52,465 nucleotides of DNA from Clostridiaceae bacterium. Lineage in GTDB: Bacteria; Bacillota; Clostridia; Oscillospirales; Acutalibacteraceae. Position numbers and translations under genes: made by a program. Under the pieces are notes generated by a model. The model did not search any database, was not told the origin of the DNA, and saw nothing but the letters and a program-made list of their open reading frames with translations. Location: positions 1 to 52,465 of the forward strand of contig JAEEUW010000002.1 of NCBI GenBank assembly GCA_016290665.1, read 5' to 3'. Below, in pieces: positions 39,101 to 48,330 of this stretch. How positions within the stretch are numbered: the stretch's first letter is position 1; each line of letters opens with the position of its first letter.

Positions 39101-41256
39101 TCCCGGAGGTTCCGCCGCTGGTCGTAGAGACCATGCCGATGACGCTGGAAAAAGTCTTTGAAGACGCCTTCGGCGACGAAACCGGCGACGGTGTCGGCGC
39201 GGACCGTCCCAGTGAAGTTCACCTGACACTGGAATGCCGGCCGATGGGTTCCACAAGCGAAGATGACTGGGAACCCTTCCCCATCACTTATGTGAATCCG
39301 GCCGGAGATACCGTACACACTTCGGACATCTGGTTGAGTGAAGCGAACAATTGGAAGACAACGTTCTATGTTTCGCCCGGTCTCAGAGACAAATATGAGG
39401 CTCACCTCAATGAAGGACATGAGTATCGGCTGACGGAAGAAGACACTGAATACCACTATGAGCTGTTCAGCGAATATCTGAATCCCTATCTGCAGGGCCA
39501 TGAATCCCCGGTGCCCGGCATGGATCAGACCCTTGCTGCGGCGGAGGAAGTGTATGTCACCCCGACATACGGTGGTGATACCGACGGCAGTGAAGCGCTC
39601 ACGGCGAAAAACATCGTCAAGGGCGGTATCAACCTGTTCAAGCACGTGAACGGCGCAGGCGCCGGGTTGGACCCCAACGCGGAGTTCACGATCCGCGGCT
39701 GGATTCTTGACCCGAACGGCAATCCGTATCTGTTTGATCAGGCCAACGATGAGCGTGAGGATAAGAGCCAGAAAGCCAGCGAGACAGGAACACCTCTTTT
39801 CTACATCCATCAGAACGACCCGCTGCCGTATCATTTCTACAACGCAAACGGCGACCGGGTGATCTATAAAGGACACTTCTCCGATACCTCCGACATCGAA
39901 TTCAAAATCAAGGACGGCGAACAGATCCGGTTCCCGATCATCCCCACCGGCTGTACCTATCAGTTCTGGGAAGTGGACGGCGACGGAATGCCCACAGGAT
40001 TTGTTCTCGAATCTGTGGAAGGCGTTGCGCGGGATAACCTGCTCAATCCGGCCACCGGAAAATATGAGTTCTTTGATTCGTCAGACCTGTCGAAATACCC
40101 GGTTGTGGACAGTGAAAACCGGATCGGCGGAACGATCGTGGGCAACACGCTGTTCCGGCTGGACTTCTATAACCGCTATGTCCAACCCAATCATATTTCG
40201 GTTACCAAGACGCTGATGAACGCCGACGGAACCAAACAGGTTTATTCCGACAAGACCTTTACCATCAACGGCTATATACACAACCGTTTCGGTCGGGGAT
40301 ATACCTTTGATCCCGCGCTGGACGACAGAACCGACAAGTCGCAGGGCATTCCGGAATCTGAGTATGCCAGCCATACCTGGGACGACCATCAGGACGACCC
40401 GATTGCCTATAACATCATAGACAAAGACGGCAATTTCGTGATCTACAAAGGGCACTTCCCAAATACCGACCAGATCACGGTCGAGCTTCGGAGCGGCGAT
40501 ACCCTTGAATTCCTGAACGTTCCCGAGAGACATTCCTATCAGTTCTATGAAGATACCGGCGAGATGGAAGACCCGGACAGCAATTATGAGTTCGTTTCTT
40601 CCTCCGGTGAAGCGGTCGTTGTCGGCGGCGGCACCGCCGTGCAGCCCAACGTTACGCAGAACGACGACGGGTTTACCGTTGTTTCCGGCACAGTGCACGA
40701 GAACGAGGACCACAGTATCGAGGTCGTGAATAAAACGAAGTCCGATGCGGTGGATCTTCAGCTCGAAAAGGTGGATGCGCTGGATAGCACGCGCAAGCTC
40801 AACGGCGCAACGTTCCAGCTGTTTGCCGATGCAGAACATGAACATCCGGCAACGGATTCTCTCGGCAACGAGATCGGCGAGATCACCACAGGCGGCTTTG
40901 CGGACGATCAGCAGACCGTACCGCTCGGCACAGCGTATATCGGCAACCTTCTGCCGGGTACGTATTACCTTGTGGAGACCAATACTCCGCCGGGCTATCT
41001 GGCCCTCGAAGATCATGTGATCATTACGGTAAGCGCAAGCGGCGTCACAGTTTTGCAAGCGGAGAACGCTGCTGCCGAGAATGTCTATACCGACGGCAAT
41101 ATGGTAACCATTGTGGTTACAAACACAACCGGCACAGAACTGCCGCACACCGGCGGTCCCGGTACTTTCCTCTTTACATCAGGCGGGCTGTTTATGATGG
41201 CAGCTGCCATGATATATCTCATTTGCGTTCGTCGCAGGGAAAGGAGGCTCGAATAG
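36196..41256 (+). CDS. Giant VWA-domain pilus adhesin / tip pilin with LPHTG sorting signal
   Basis: 1686 residues, GTG start 36196 with AAAGGAGG 8 bases upstream. Signal/anchor at ~12-35 ending in LPAITID, typical of Clostridial SpaA-type surface proteins, then an acidic Glu/Ala stretch (~45-85). A VWA domain (~575-805) has an intact MIDAS: DISGS, a Thr in GGTNW, and VTDGD. Cna-B-like domains follow; two ~175-residue units at ~1143-1318 and ~1331-1508 are homologous (shared YxxDxxDDR/ERxDKSQ, VIYKGHF, YQF). A SpaA domain (~1515-1638, E-box ETNTPPGY) precedes LPHTG 1649-1653, a membrane helix and a basic tail. Likely binds host ligands at the fibre tip. Confidence 0.88.
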   Translation: MFYKLSAAVRRNRKWLVMLAGVIVFVTTYALILPAITIDKDTALEEPGLEVVLQDDETAASAEDGEEPAEQTDADPAEDVTQAEEMPAVSLEETVGGVSVKVEAEEGVFPADTTMVLNEVDDKKSLDSIENAVEDAVKDVQAVEVAFRNADGDPVEPQDSYTMTVEPVTPADSEETQQVVVSLNESGEAAVVEPAQEDEAAQMVVAPDDVPVVALVETEVLTTTFLSASGKTYEATVTFDSAAKLPEGAHLSLKEIKQSSKDYRQAKQILEEAGVIGSTDTDGGATLTIPLEEPSTERFLQPMAIGGGFTASIGGDSMEFEMDVLDLSILDKNGDEIEPAAAVQVEITLKSLPKDMKEEEFISSAKVTHLRETGEGVQAEVVASNLTGEPGTIAVKNDEAVINFETDSFSTYTISWGRTGGNRATVHYGYMEGDSFVEFDQNVFSNGVPSISRSNAPNYLIYDVAGYEFDNSYLIHNSTRTEIQPFLTSTSTSNYTYYRASSTLSNTSTGSLSSRDNIYMVYTPKAAPTNGGTPLVRESAVPPEPPEILKESENNHDGTRTLSLSITGHEKPMDIIKLADVILVFDISGSMEQNRLQTGETRLEGAKQSVHKLSQMLLDDPRFINVDGDRMVRMSLVTFSNSAQLVQPFTERSSEFNEAFGNLTADGGTNWQKALQIADEMPVDPDRATLVVFVTDGDPTWRMTRYGVSDVQLRNQNDMHTGSTTGYYRLYDVFGQGNSDDQGRNYDAALIPAKSIVSHNKHFFSIAIGDSAGTLAQFTEESGAGPGHSFTVHNEEGLTQAFNDIFDSLQAYSGFGHVDMVDGITGLTNLFAKTPVVNVDEGSFTYTKTVEGVEQSWNPRSEGANEAVYQNGSVEWHMGDNFQLQDGVTYKVSFKVWPSQEATDIVTDLNNGLINYDDLEPEIKAQIQEANGYYTVKTNEDDAHVTYSKSKRTASGVEILGEPLPPVYFPEVPPLVVETMPMTLEKVFEDAFGDETGDGVGADRPSEVHLTLECRPMGSTSEDDWEPFPITYVNPAGDTVHTSDIWLSEANNWKTTFYVSPGLRDKYEAHLNEGHEYRLTEEDTEYHYELFSEYLNPYLQGHESPVPGMDQTLAAAEEVYVTPTYGGDTDGSEALTAKNIVKGGINLFKHVNGAGAGLDPNAEFTIRGWILDPNGNPYLFDQANDEREDKSQKASETGTPLFYIHQNDPLPYHFYNANGDRVIYKGHFSDTSDIEFKIKDGEQIRFPIIPTGCTYQFWEVDGDGMPTGFVLESVEGVARDNLLNPATGKYEFFDSSDLSKYPVVDSENRIGGTIVGNTLFRLDFYNRYVQPNHISVTKTLMNADGTKQVYSDKTFTINGYIHNRFGRGYTFDPALDDRTDKSQGIPESEYASHTWDDHQDDPIAYNIIDKDGNFVIYKGHFPNTDQITVELRSGDTLEFLNVPERHSYQFYEDTGEMEDPDSNYEFVSSSGEAVVVGGGTAVQPNVTQNDDGFTVVSGTVHENEDHSIEVVNKTKSDAVDLQLEKVDALDSTRKLNGATFQLFADAEHEHPATDSLGNEIGEITTGGFADDQQTVPLGTAYIGNLLPGTYYLVETNTPPGYLALEDHVIITVSASGVTVLQAENAAAENVYTDGNMVTIVVTNTTGTELPHTGGPGTFLFTSGGLFMMAAAMIYLICVRRRERRLE

Positions 41257-41362
41257 ATCCGACTTTCCCGGGGTCATCCCCGTAATCTTCCCGGCGAAAG
41301 CAATGGGAGAAATAAAAGCACATAAACAACCCGCCGCAGGAAGGGCAAACCTGCAAAAAAAC

Positions 41363-41403
41363 TCCCTTTTGGGAACAAAAATTTAACACAGTCCCAAAAG
41401 GGA
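41363..41403 (+). promoter_or_regulatory. Stem-loop directly upstream of the major pilin RBS
   Basis: TCCCTTTTGGGA (41363-41374) is the exact reverse complement of TCCCAAAAGGGA (41392-41403): a 12-bp stem with a 17-base A-rich loop. Each arm can also fold on itself into a 4-bp hairpin. It ends 5 bases before the AGAAAGGAAAG ribosome site and has no T tract, so it is not a terminator. Probably an mRNA 5' stabiliser or processing mark. Confidence 0.65.
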
Positions 41404-41422
41404 CAAGAAAGGAAAGACTATC

Positions 41423-42856
41423 ATGAAAACAAGCAAAAAAGTTCTTGCAATCGTTCTCGCGGTTGCGCTCCTCCTCGCGCTGAGCATCACTGCTTTTGCG
41501 AAGACCGTCAACGTGGGCAACGGCCCCGCATCCATCACTATGCACATCCCCGAAATCACCGACGGCCGCGTTGCCGACAACACCTACAAGATCTACAAAG
41601 TGTTTGACGCTGCGCTGTCTCCCAACGGCACCGGTATCAGCTATACGCTGGTCGACGGCAAAACCACCGTTCCCGACGGCTTCAGAGTGGATCCGACGAC
41701 CGGTAACGTGACCTACGTCCGTTCCGAAAACGCGACGGACCTGACCGCAACCGATATCGCTGCGATCGCCGCTTATGTCACCGAAGCTGATCTGGTTGCA
41801 ACCGTCAACACGACCAACGCTGACACCGAGTTCACCGTGACCGGTCTTGATTACGGCTACTACTACATCACCACCACCACTGGTACTGTCGTGACTGTGA
41901 ACAGCACGAAGCCCAACGCTGAAGTCTATGATAAGAACGAAATTCCCCCGGTTGACAAGCTGATCACCGGCGCGTCCTACGTGGATGCAGACGGCAAAAA
42001 GGCGCTTGCCGAAGTCGGCAGCACCGTAAACTATACGGCTTCCATCACCAAGAAGGCCGGCGCTGAAAACTATGTGTTCCACGATAAGATGACCGCAGGT
42101 CTCACCTACAACAACGACGCTGTTGTCAAAGTGAACGGCCAGGTCGTCAATCCCAACGCTTCCCCCGTGCCCTATACCATTGGCAAACTCGGCGACGATA
42201 CGCTGACCATCACCTTCAAAGACTCCTTCATTCAGGGTCTTGCCGATGAAACCGAAATCGTGATCGAATACTCCGCAACCGTCAATTCCGACGCGCTGCA
42301 GATCGACCCTGCGAAGAACACTGCTTACCTGAGCTACGGTGACGAAAACGGCCAGAACTCCACGCCCATCAAGGAAACCGAAGTTTACAACGCGAAGATC
42401 AACGTTTTGAAGAACGATGACAAAGGCCAGCCTCTTGCCGGCGCAGGCTTCGTGCTGAAGACCAAGAACGACCAGAATAAAGACGTGTATTACAAGGTTG
42501 AAAACGGTGTTGTCTCCTGGACCGAGAACATCGACGATGCAACAGAGAACGTCTCCGGCGCTGACGGTAAGGTTCCCGCGTTTGCCGGCCTTGCAGACGG
42601 CACCTACACCCTGGTTGAAAAGACCGTTCCCGACGGTTACAACGGCGCTGCTGACCAGACGTTCACCATCAGAGGCGGCGACTACACAATTGCCAACCTG
42701 GAACAGAACGCGACCGTCGTCAACAAGGAAGGCGCAGTGCTGCCCTCCACCGGTGGCATCGGTACTACGATCTTCTACATCGTCGGTTCCATCCTGCTGC
42801 TTGCAGCCGCGATCGTTCTGATCGCAAGAAGACGTACTGCTGCTGACGCGATCTGA
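41423..42856 (+). CDS. Major pilin (isopeptide-forming, LPSTG)
   Basis: 477 residues. Signal peptide cleaved near AFA (~26). A SpaA/FimA-type N-domain is followed by the pilin motif VYDKN (Y169-N172, K171 the likely sortase acceptor; usual form YPKN), an isopeptide D2 fimbrial domain (~180-325, KLITGASYVDADGKKA..), and a Cna-B/SpaA domain (~325-435) with E-box VEKTVPDGY. Sorting signal LPSTG 440-444, then a helix and RRRTA tail. Polymerised by the class C sortase next door. RBS-bearing leader carries a 12-bp stem; the codon use (mainly AAC, ACC, GGC) looks like that of a highly expressed gene. Confidence 0.92.
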   Translation: MKTSKKVLAIVLAVALLLALSITAFAKTVNVGNGPASITMHIPEITDGRVADNTYKIYKVFDAALSPNGTGISYTLVDGKTTVPDGFRVDPTTGNVTYVRSENATDLTATDIAAIAAYVTEADLVATVNTTNADTEFTVTGLDYGYYYITTTTGTVVTVNSTKPNAEVYDKNEIPPVDKLITGASYVDADGKKALAEVGSTVNYTASITKKAGAENYVFHDKMTAGLTYNNDAVVKVNGQVVNPNASPVPYTIGKLGDDTLTITFKDSFIQGLADETEIVIEYSATVNSDALQIDPAKNTAYLSYGDENGQNSTPIKETEVYNAKINVLKNDDKGQPLAGAGFVLKTKNDQNKDVYYKVENGVVSWTENIDDATENVSGADGKVPAFAGLADGTYTLVEKTVPDGYNGAADQTFTIRGGDYTIANLEQNATVVNKEGAVLPSTGGIGTTIFYIVGSILLLAAAIVLIARRRTAADAI

Positions 42857-42884
42857 GTGCGCTTCAAAATTTAGTTAACCGAAT

Positions 42885-42916
42885 GTCCGGGGCGGGGGAA
42901 AAAGGCCCTGCCCCGG
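42885..42916 (+). promoter_or_regulatory. GC-rich hairpin between major pilin and sortase C
   Basis: CCGGGGC-GGG pairs with CCC-t-GCCCCGG (10 bp, one bulge) around a purine loop. No T tract. The downstream RBS AAGGAGA begins 5 bases after it. Likely a 3'-stabilising or attenuating structure favouring pilin over sortase. Confidence 0.6.
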
Positions 42917-42933
42917 GCAATAAGGAGAGCGCT

Positions 42934-43773
42934 ATGAGAAAAAAAGCAACGACAATCTTGTTTATCCTGATCTTCCTCATAGGTCTGTCCTTATTGCTTT
43001 ATCCGACCGTGAGCGACCATTGGAACAGCTTTCACCAATCGAAAATGATCATTTCCCACGCGGAAAACGTGGACAGACTCGGCAAAGACGAATGCGAAAA
43101 GCTGATTGCCGGCGCCCAGGAATACAACAAAGCGCTCCGCAAGTTTCCCGACCGCTGGAACATGACCGGCGCGGAAAAAAAGCAATATGAAGAACAGCTG
43201 ATCAGCGACGAGACGAAGATCATTTCTTATGTGGAGATCCCAAAGATCAAGATCAGCCTGCCGGTCTATCACGGCACCGGCGCCGCCGTTTTGCAGGAAG
43301 CGATCGGCCACATGGAGGGCACGTCGCTGCCGGTCGGCGGCGAAGGCACCCACTGCGTGCTTTCCGGTCACCGCGGTCTGCCCAGCGCCAAGCTGTTTAC
43401 CGACCTCGATAAACTCGTGCTCGGCGACCAGTTCCTGCTTTATACCCTCAACGAGGTACTGACCTATGAGGTGGACCAGATCCGCGTGGTTCTGCCCACC
43501 GATCTGAGCACTCTTGCGTTTGAGGAGGGCAAAGACTACTGCACCCTGTTTACCTGCACACCCTACGGCGTGAACACGCACCGTCTGATGGTGCGCGCCC
43601 ACCGGGTGGAAACGGTTGAAACAAAGCATATCCTTGTCACTGCGGAAGCGCTGCAGATCGATGAGATCACAGTTGCCCTGATTATCGGCGTGCCGATTCT
43701 GGCGCTTGTGTTCATCATCGTTTTGGTGCGGCCCCGCAGGAAAAAAATCAGTGAAATGAGGTTTGGACTATGA
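42934..43773 (+). CDS. Class C (pilin-polymerising) sortase
   Basis: 279 residues from ATG 42934 (RBS AAGGAGA). Membrane helices at both ends (~8-27 and ~250-270), the class C hallmark. Catalytic triad: H146 in SGHRG, C208 in TLFTC, R217 in NTHR. The N-terminal region holds KFPDRW at the place of the DPW/DPF lid, with an Arg in place of the Pro. Joins pilin LPSTG to the acceptor Lys of the next subunit. Ends in ATGA overlap with the minor pilin. Confidence 0.93.
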   Translation: MRKKATTILFILIFLIGLSLLLYPTVSDHWNSFHQSKMIISHAENVDRLGKDECEKLIAGAQEYNKALRKFPDRWNMTGAEKKQYEEQLISDETKIISYVEIPKIKISLPVYHGTGAAVLQEAIGHMEGTSLPVGGEGTHCVLSGHRGLPSAKLFTDLDKLVLGDQFLLYTLNEVLTYEVDQIRVVLPTDLSTLAFEEGKDYCTLFTCTPYGVNTHRLMVRAHRVETVETKHILVTAEALQIDEITVALIIGVPILALVFIIVLVRPRRKKISEMRFGL

Positions 43774-44840
43774 AAAAACGGATGCTCGCTGTGCTGATCC
43801 TTTGCATGCTGTTCAGTATGCACGGGGTCGTATTTGCAGCGCAATCCGAGCCGCTTGCGGCACAGCCTGACCTTATGCAAGACGGCAGCATTACCGTTTA
43901 TCTGAACACGGTGACGGACGAAGCCGTGCAGGACGGCAACGCGCAGCTGGTTCTGGTCTGCTCGCTTCTGAGCGGCCCCAACGGCCCCTATTTTGAGCAG
44001 AACGCCGCCTTCGGTGACCTCGGCTTCGACCCGATCGCCGTCATGCAGGAGGACGATACGCCGCAAAAGCTGGCCGCTGTCGCGCAGCAAAACGGCGTGC
44101 CCTTTACCGCTGCGCCGTTTGAAGCAGGCGTCGCCCGGTTCCCGTCCGTTTCTCCGGGTCTCTATCTGGTGATGCAGGACGATTCGGCGGTGGAATCCTA
44201 CACCCGCATGCAGCCGGCCCTTGTGCTGGTGCCGGAAGCGCAAGACGGCGTCTATAACTATGACGTCTCCTGCTTCCCCAAGCCGGTGCGGCCGCGCGGC
44301 GCGATTGAACTGGAGATCAAAGCCGAAAAGAAGGTGGAATGCCGCTCGGGCGCCGCGCCCGCGGATACGCCGTTCTCGTTCATTCTGATGCCGGATACGC
44401 CCGATCAGCCCATGCCGAAGACCGCCGAGGCGGACGTCGATCCGCGCACGGGCGCCGCGGTTGTGATGCGCAAGGGCGCCGGTTCCGTCTCGTTCGGCAC
44501 GCTGCCGCTCGGCAAAGAGGATATCGGCAAGACCTACCGCTATACGATCCATGAGGTCAAGGGCGCCGCTCAGTATTTCAGCTACGACGTTTCCGTGTTC
44601 ACGCTGACCATCGCCGTTTCTCAGAACGAAGCGGGCGAACCGGTTGCCGCCGTGACGATCACGGATGAAAACGGCAAAGCGGTCGAGCGCGTGACATTCA
44701 CCAACATCTATGCGCCGCCCGAAAAGCCCGAAATCCCGCGGACGGGTCAGCTCTGGTGGCCGGTGGTTCTGCTTGCCTTCTTCGGTGTGCTGTTCATCAT
44801 CCTCGGCGCGGGACGCCGTATGTCCGCAAAGAGGGACTGA
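43770..44840 (+). CDS. Minor pilin with FctA-type isopeptide domain and IPRTG signal
   Basis: 356 residues, start overlapping the sortase stop (ATGA). Signal peptide to ~residue 24. An N-terminal fimbrial domain (~30-165, ARFPSVSPGLYLVMQDD) is followed by a streptococcal pilin-type isopeptide linkage domain (~178-315) with GSVSFGTLPL, TYRYTIHEV, YDVSVFTLT. The C-terminal sorting signal is IPRTG (322-326) instead of LPxTG, then a helix and basic tail. The variant signal suggests recognition by the second sortase or a base-pilin anchoring role (inference). Confidence 0.88.
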   Translation: MKKRMLAVLILCMLFSMHGVVFAAQSEPLAAQPDLMQDGSITVYLNTVTDEAVQDGNAQLVLVCSLLSGPNGPYFEQNAAFGDLGFDPIAVMQEDDTPQKLAAVAQQNGVPFTAAPFEAGVARFPSVSPGLYLVMQDDSAVESYTRMQPALVLVPEAQDGVYNYDVSCFPKPVRPRGAIELEIKAEKKVECRSGAAPADTPFSFILMPDTPDQPMPKTAEADVDPRTGAAVVMRKGAGSVSFGTLPLGKEDIGKTYRYTIHEVKGAAQYFSYDVSVFTLTIAVSQNEAGEPVAAVTITDENGKAVERVTFTNIYAPPEKPEIPRTGQLWWPVVLLAFFGVLFIILGAGRRMSAKRD

Positions 44841-44842
44841 TT

Positions 44843-45445
44843 ATGAAAAAAAGACGCGGTTCGATTATGATTGCGCTCGGTGTGCTGCTGATCCTCGGTG
44901 CGCTCGGCCTCGCCGGCTATAACGTGCTGGATGCCAGACGCGCGGCGCAGGACGCCGATCTTGTGCAAGTCAGGCTGGAGCAGCAGATCGAACGGAACAA
45001 AACGGCCAAAACGGCGCCGCTGCCCGGCCAGCAGCGTCTCGGCGACGAGATGCCGGTGGAGGAGATCGACGGCCGCCGCTATATCGGCACCATTGAGATT
45101 CCGGCGCTGAACAAAAAGCTTCCGGTGCTGGAAGACTGGAGCTATGCGAATCTGAAGATTTCGCCCTGCCGCTATTCCGGCAGCTATTATACCGACGATA
45201 TGGTGCTTTGCGCCCATAACTATGCCTCGCACTTCAACGGCCTGCGCTGGATCGATCCGGGCGAAGAGGTGATCTTCACCACGGCCGACGGCGTGGAGTA
45301 CCGCTACATCATCACTTACCGCGAAACGCTGTTCCCCACGGAGGTGGAGCGTCTGCTTGCCGCGGAGCAGGACTGCGATCTGACGCTGTTCACCTGCTAT
45401 ATCGGCGGCCGGACCCGCTGCGTGGTGCGCTGCGTCAGGGTTTGA
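44843..45445 (+). CDS. Small single-helix sortase, probably class D/E-like, pilus anchoring
   Basis: 200 residues, 2 bases after the minor pilin. One N-terminal helix (~8-26) only, so not class C. Catalytic H125 in CAHNY, C185 in TLFTC, R192 in GRTRC. Core domain is the compact sortase barrel. In multi-sortase pilus loci a non-C enzyme usually attaches the finished fibre to the wall; the adjacent IPRTG subunit is its likely substrate (inference). Exact class needs alignment. Confidence 0.82.
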   Translation: MKKRRGSIMIALGVLLILGALGLAGYNVLDARRAAQDADLVQVRLEQQIERNKTAKTAPLPGQQRLGDEMPVEEIDGRRYIGTIEIPALNKKLPVLEDWSYANLKISPCRYSGSYYTDDMVLCAHNYASHFNGLRWIDPGEEVIFTTADGVEYRYIITYRETLFPTEVERLLAAEQDCDLTLFTCYIGGRTRCVVRCVRV

Positions 45446-45458
45446 CAAAACAAAAAAA

Positions 45459-45500
45459 GACCGGCCTTGGGGCGCACGCCCCGAAGCCGGTTCATTTTTA
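45459..45500. terminator. Intrinsic terminator closing the pilus locus
   Basis: Two-part stem ACCGGC-ctt-GGGGCG with CGCCCC-gaa-GCCGGT, followed by TTCATTTTTATTT; A-rich left flank gives a T tract for ligA on the other strand. Confidence 0.8.
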
Positions 45501-45505
45501 TTTGG

Positions 45506-47497
<1,992 letters not shown>

Positions 47498-47665
47498 TCA
47501 TTTGCAGTTTCAGATTGATCCTTTCTGTTCTATTTTACCACAAAACCGTTTGGAATGCGAGGCCTTTTGCAAAATAATTTTTCGGCTCGTCTGTTTCCGA
47601 AAATGAAAAATAATTGTGAATTTGCATAAATTTTGGAAAAACATCTTCCTTTTTCTGATTCAATA

Positions 47666-47674
47666 TGCTATACT
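47666..47674 (+). promoter_or_regulatory. Extended -10 promoter of hpf
   Basis: TGC-TATACT at 47666-47674 with a poor -35 (TTCCTT). A small GC hairpin (CCCC..GGGG) follows in the short leader around 47694-47705. Confidence 0.55.
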
Positions 47675-47731
47675 GTAACCGGAAAGAACCATCCCCCAGC
47701 GAGGGGTTGATATAGAAAGGAGTTGTCGGTT

Positions 47732-48259
47732 ATGAAAATCACAGTGATCGGCAGAAAATGCACGCCCAGAGATTCGTTCAAGGACCGGGCCGAAAAACGC
47801 CTGCGCAAGGTGGAAAAATTCTTCCCGGACGAAGTGGAAGCCAAGGTGACCGCGATCGTGGAAAAAAGCGAACAGATCGTTGAGGTGACCATCTTCCATG
47901 ACGGAATGATCTTCCGTTCGCAGGAACGGGCGATCAACATGAACGACGCGCTGGACCGCTGCGTGGATTCCCTGGTGCGGCAGATCCGCAAAAACAAGAC
48001 CCGCGTGGAAAAGAAGCTGCGCTCCGGCGCCTTCGACGCGTTTGACGCGATCGACACGATGGAAAGCGAGGACACCTACGACGTCGTCCGCTCCAAGGAG
48101 ATCGTGCTCAAGCCGCAAAGCGTGGAGGAAGCAATCCTGCAGATGAACCTGCTGGACCACCAGTTCTATATGTTCCGCAACAGCACGGACGAAAAGATCT
48201 GTCTGGTCTATGCCAGAAAAGACGGAGGCTACGGCCTGCTTGTGCCTGCAGAAGATTGA
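47732..48259 (+). CDS. hpf: Ribosome hibernation-promoting factor (long form)
   Basis: 175 residues: an N-terminal HPF/YfiA domain (~1-95, VEVTIFHDGMIFRSQE) plus the C-terminal dimerisation domain (~120-175, KEIVLKPQSVEEAILQMNLLDHQFYMF) that makes 100S ribosome dimers in Firmicutes. RBS AAAGGAG before ATG 47732. The stop codon is inside the next gene's -35 region. Confidence 0.95.
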   Translation: MKITVIGRKCTPRDSFKDRAEKRLRKVEKFFPDEVEAKVTAIVEKSEQIVEVTIFHDGMIFRSQERAINMNDALDRCVDSLVRQIRKNKTRVEKKLRSGAFDAFDAIDTMESEDTYDVVRSKEIVLKPQSVEEAILQMNLLDHQFYMFRNSTDEKICLVYARKDGGYGLLVPAED

Positions 48260-48284
48260 TTTTCCCGTCAGGATGTGATACAAT
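48256..48284 (+). promoter_or_regulatory. Sigma-A-type promoter of the RNA methyltransferase gene
   Basis: TTGATT (48256-48261), 17-base spacer, TACAAT (48279-48284). The -35 overlaps the hpf stop codon and the -10 lies just before the hpf terminator stem. Confidence 0.65.
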
Positions 48285-48288
48285 ACAT

Positions 48289-48314
48289 GCCGGTGGTTCG
48301 CCGCCGGCATTTTT
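48289..48314 (+). terminator. Intrinsic terminator of hpf with UUCG tetraloop
   Basis: GCCGGTGG pairs with CCGCCGGC (one G-U) around TTCG, then ATTTTTC. The predicted start of the next transcript (~48291) falls inside this stem. Confidence 0.8.
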
Positions 48315-48330
48315 CTTTCGAGGTAGTGTT

